From Burkholderia sp. Ax-1724 (GTDB lineage: Bacteria; Pseudomonadota; Gammaproteobacteria; Burkholderiales; Burkholderiaceae), in NCBI RefSeq assembly GCF_011752995.1, contig NZ_VWWL01000009.1:186001-250000 (forward strand): 64,000 nucleotides of DNA, read 5' to 3'. The notes beneath the pieces are model-generated. The model saw nothing but the letters and a program-made list of their open reading frames with translations. It was not told the origin of the DNA and ran no database searches. This document shows positions 63,014-64,000 of the stretch, piece after piece. A program made the position numbers and the translations under genes. The first letter of the stretch is position 1. Every line of letters starts with the position of its first letter.

Positions 63014-64000
63014 TCACGATGCGTTAACAGCGTTCATGCTGTTGTCGTCGCGAGTGCCATCGAGCGTGCTGCGATACGCGCGCGACTGCATCTCCGCCAG
63101 CCGGCTCAGCGTGCGCGACAGATCATGCGCGCCTTCGAGCCCGACGAGCGCCGACTCGATCGGTTGATCTGAAGCGATGAACAGCGCGCGCTTGCGATCG
63201 TAGACGATGTCGATAAGCCACACGAGCCGCTGCAACGTATGCGACTGCGCAAGCGCGGCCGTATCCAGATTGTCGACGATGATCCCTTGCCATTGCCCGG
63301 CGAGATCGAGGTAGTCGAGGTGCGAACGGCTTGCCACGCAGAGCGGCTCGAAGTCCGCCCACAGCAGTGCATTGCCCGCGGCGCGCGCGGCAAGCGGCCG
63401 GCCCGCCGCGCTGAGCGTGACCGGTTCGATACGCGCGTCGCGTTCATGATGCGCGAAGATAGCGCGCAGCGCCGCATGGCTCGCCGCGTCGAGCGGCGCA
63501 AAGAAACGCGGCACCTCTGCCGCTTCGCCGCCGAAGCGATAATCGCGCGCGCCATCGAAATGGATGACGGTGAAGCAGCGCTTGATCTGCGCGATGGTCG
63601 GCAGGAAACGCTCGTGAAACTCGGGGTCGGGCAGCAGATCGTCGGGGGCGTAGTTCGACGTGAGCACGATGCGTGTGCCGAGGCCGATTGCGGTATCGAG
63701 AAAGCGGCCCATCAGGAAGGCATCGGCAATGTCGTGTACGTGGAATTCGTCGAAGCACAGCAACTCGATGCCGTCGAGCCATTGCCGTGAGACATCGCCG
63801 AGACGGTCGTCGCTGCGCGGCGCATTGACGAGCCGCCGGTTCATCTCGCGCAGAAATTCGTGGAAGTGCAGACGCCGTTTGCGGCACGGCGCGAGTTCGA
63901 ACACCGTATCGACGACGAGGCTTTTGCCGCGTCCGGGCAGCCCGTGGCAATAGACGCCTTGCGAGGCAAATGCGGACGAAGACCATGCACGCCGAGCCTG
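63014..64000 (-). CDS. zapE: Cell division protein ZapE (AFG1-like ATPase), N-terminus outside window
   Basis: 328 codons are visible on the minus strand; the protein starts beyond the right edge. Walker A GLPGRGKS is the first recognisable motif, followed by LLCFDEFHVHDIADAF (Walker B region), LTSNYAPDDLLP and the C-terminal LIDIVYDRKRALFIASDQPIE, all hallmarks of the AFG1/ZapE ATPases that act at the division septum under stress. Family length is about 365-390 residues, so about 40-60 residues are missing here. Confidence 0.88.
   Translation of the reverse strand, partial: QARRAWSSSAFASQGVYCHGLPGRGKSLVVDTVFELAPCRKRRLHFHEFLREMNRRLVNAPRSDDRLGDVSRQWLDGIELLCFDEFHVHDIADAFLMGRFLDTAIGLGTRIVLTSNYAPDDLLPDPEFHERFLPTIAQIKRCFTVIHFDGARDYRFGGEAAEVPRFFAPLDAASHAALRAIFAHHERDARIEPVTLSAAGRPLAARAAGNALLWADFEPLCVASRSHLDYLDLAGQWQGIIVDNLDTAALAQSHTLQRLVWLIDIVYDRKRALFIASDQPIESALVGLEGAHDLSRTLSRLAEMQSRAYRSTLDGTRDDNSMNAVNAS

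Overview
High GC, strongly GC-rich third codon positions and the gene families present (PrpR-type and LysR regulators, DUF1488, a DUF6723-like protein, CobG-type aerobic cobalamin synthesis, AhpC/AhpF, ZapE) point to a chromosome of a Burkholderiales bacterium, most likely Burkholderia sensu lato (Paraburkholderia-like). No rRNA, tRNA, CRISPR array, phage or insertion sequence was recognised. A hypothetical gene is cut by the left edge and zapE by the right edge.

Layout. 0-7.5 kb: a LysR regulator with a divergent 14-TM-type MFS pump, a SnoaL-like protein, a prolyl-4-hydroxylase-like dioxygenase, a second MFS pump and a small secreted protein. 7.5-10.7 kb: an isocitrate-lyase/PEP-mutase family enzyme facing a PrpR-type sigma54 activator, with a well-spaced -24/-12 promoter and an upstream palindrome between them. 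10.7-14.4 kb: an oxidative-stress block, ahpC-ahpF behind an OxyR-like array, then an exported MsrA. 14.8-21 kb: MipA/OmpV-like porin, a short possible toxin/immunity remnant, LysR/aromatic aminotransferase pair, class II aldolase and a ketopantoate-reductase family enzyme. 21-28.6 kb: AI-2E-type permease, DUF445 protein, and an SbcD/SbcC-like nuclease pair. 28.7-38.2 kb: two divergent cobalamin (corrin ring) operons, cobG-cobH-cobI-cbiG/cobJ on the minus strand behind a cobalamin riboswitch, and cobL-cbiD-cobK-cobM on the plus strand. 38.3-49.4 kb: rhomboid protease, MFS pump, DUF1488, beta-carbonic anhydrase, a proline/alanine-rich membrane protein, SurE, an ArsR/SRPBCC pair with an apparently leaderless message, a glutathione transferase, a Tat-exported phosphoesterase with a cupredoxin, and a FUSC/aromatic-acid-exporter-like protein. 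49.9-55.5 kb: membrane protein/diguanylate cyclase overlap, a four-gene minus operon (DUF3311, Na+/solute symporter, GST, small protein) and MarC. 55.6-64 kb: small secreted protein, a sharp AT-rich island, a VWA/AAA+ pair resembling CobT/CobS, a small Burkholderia-type protein, transketolase, a small membrane protein and partial zapE.

The genes do not form one system. The most coherent functional units are the corrin-ring synthesis cluster (with CobS/CobT-like proteins 18 kb away), the peroxide-defence block, and the sigma54-controlled lyase. The most unusual points are the degenerate-looking insertions in the CbiG/CobJ fusion and in CbiD, the riboswitch serving only one arm of the cob locus, the leaderless ArsR gene with its operator over the start codon, and the AT-rich island.
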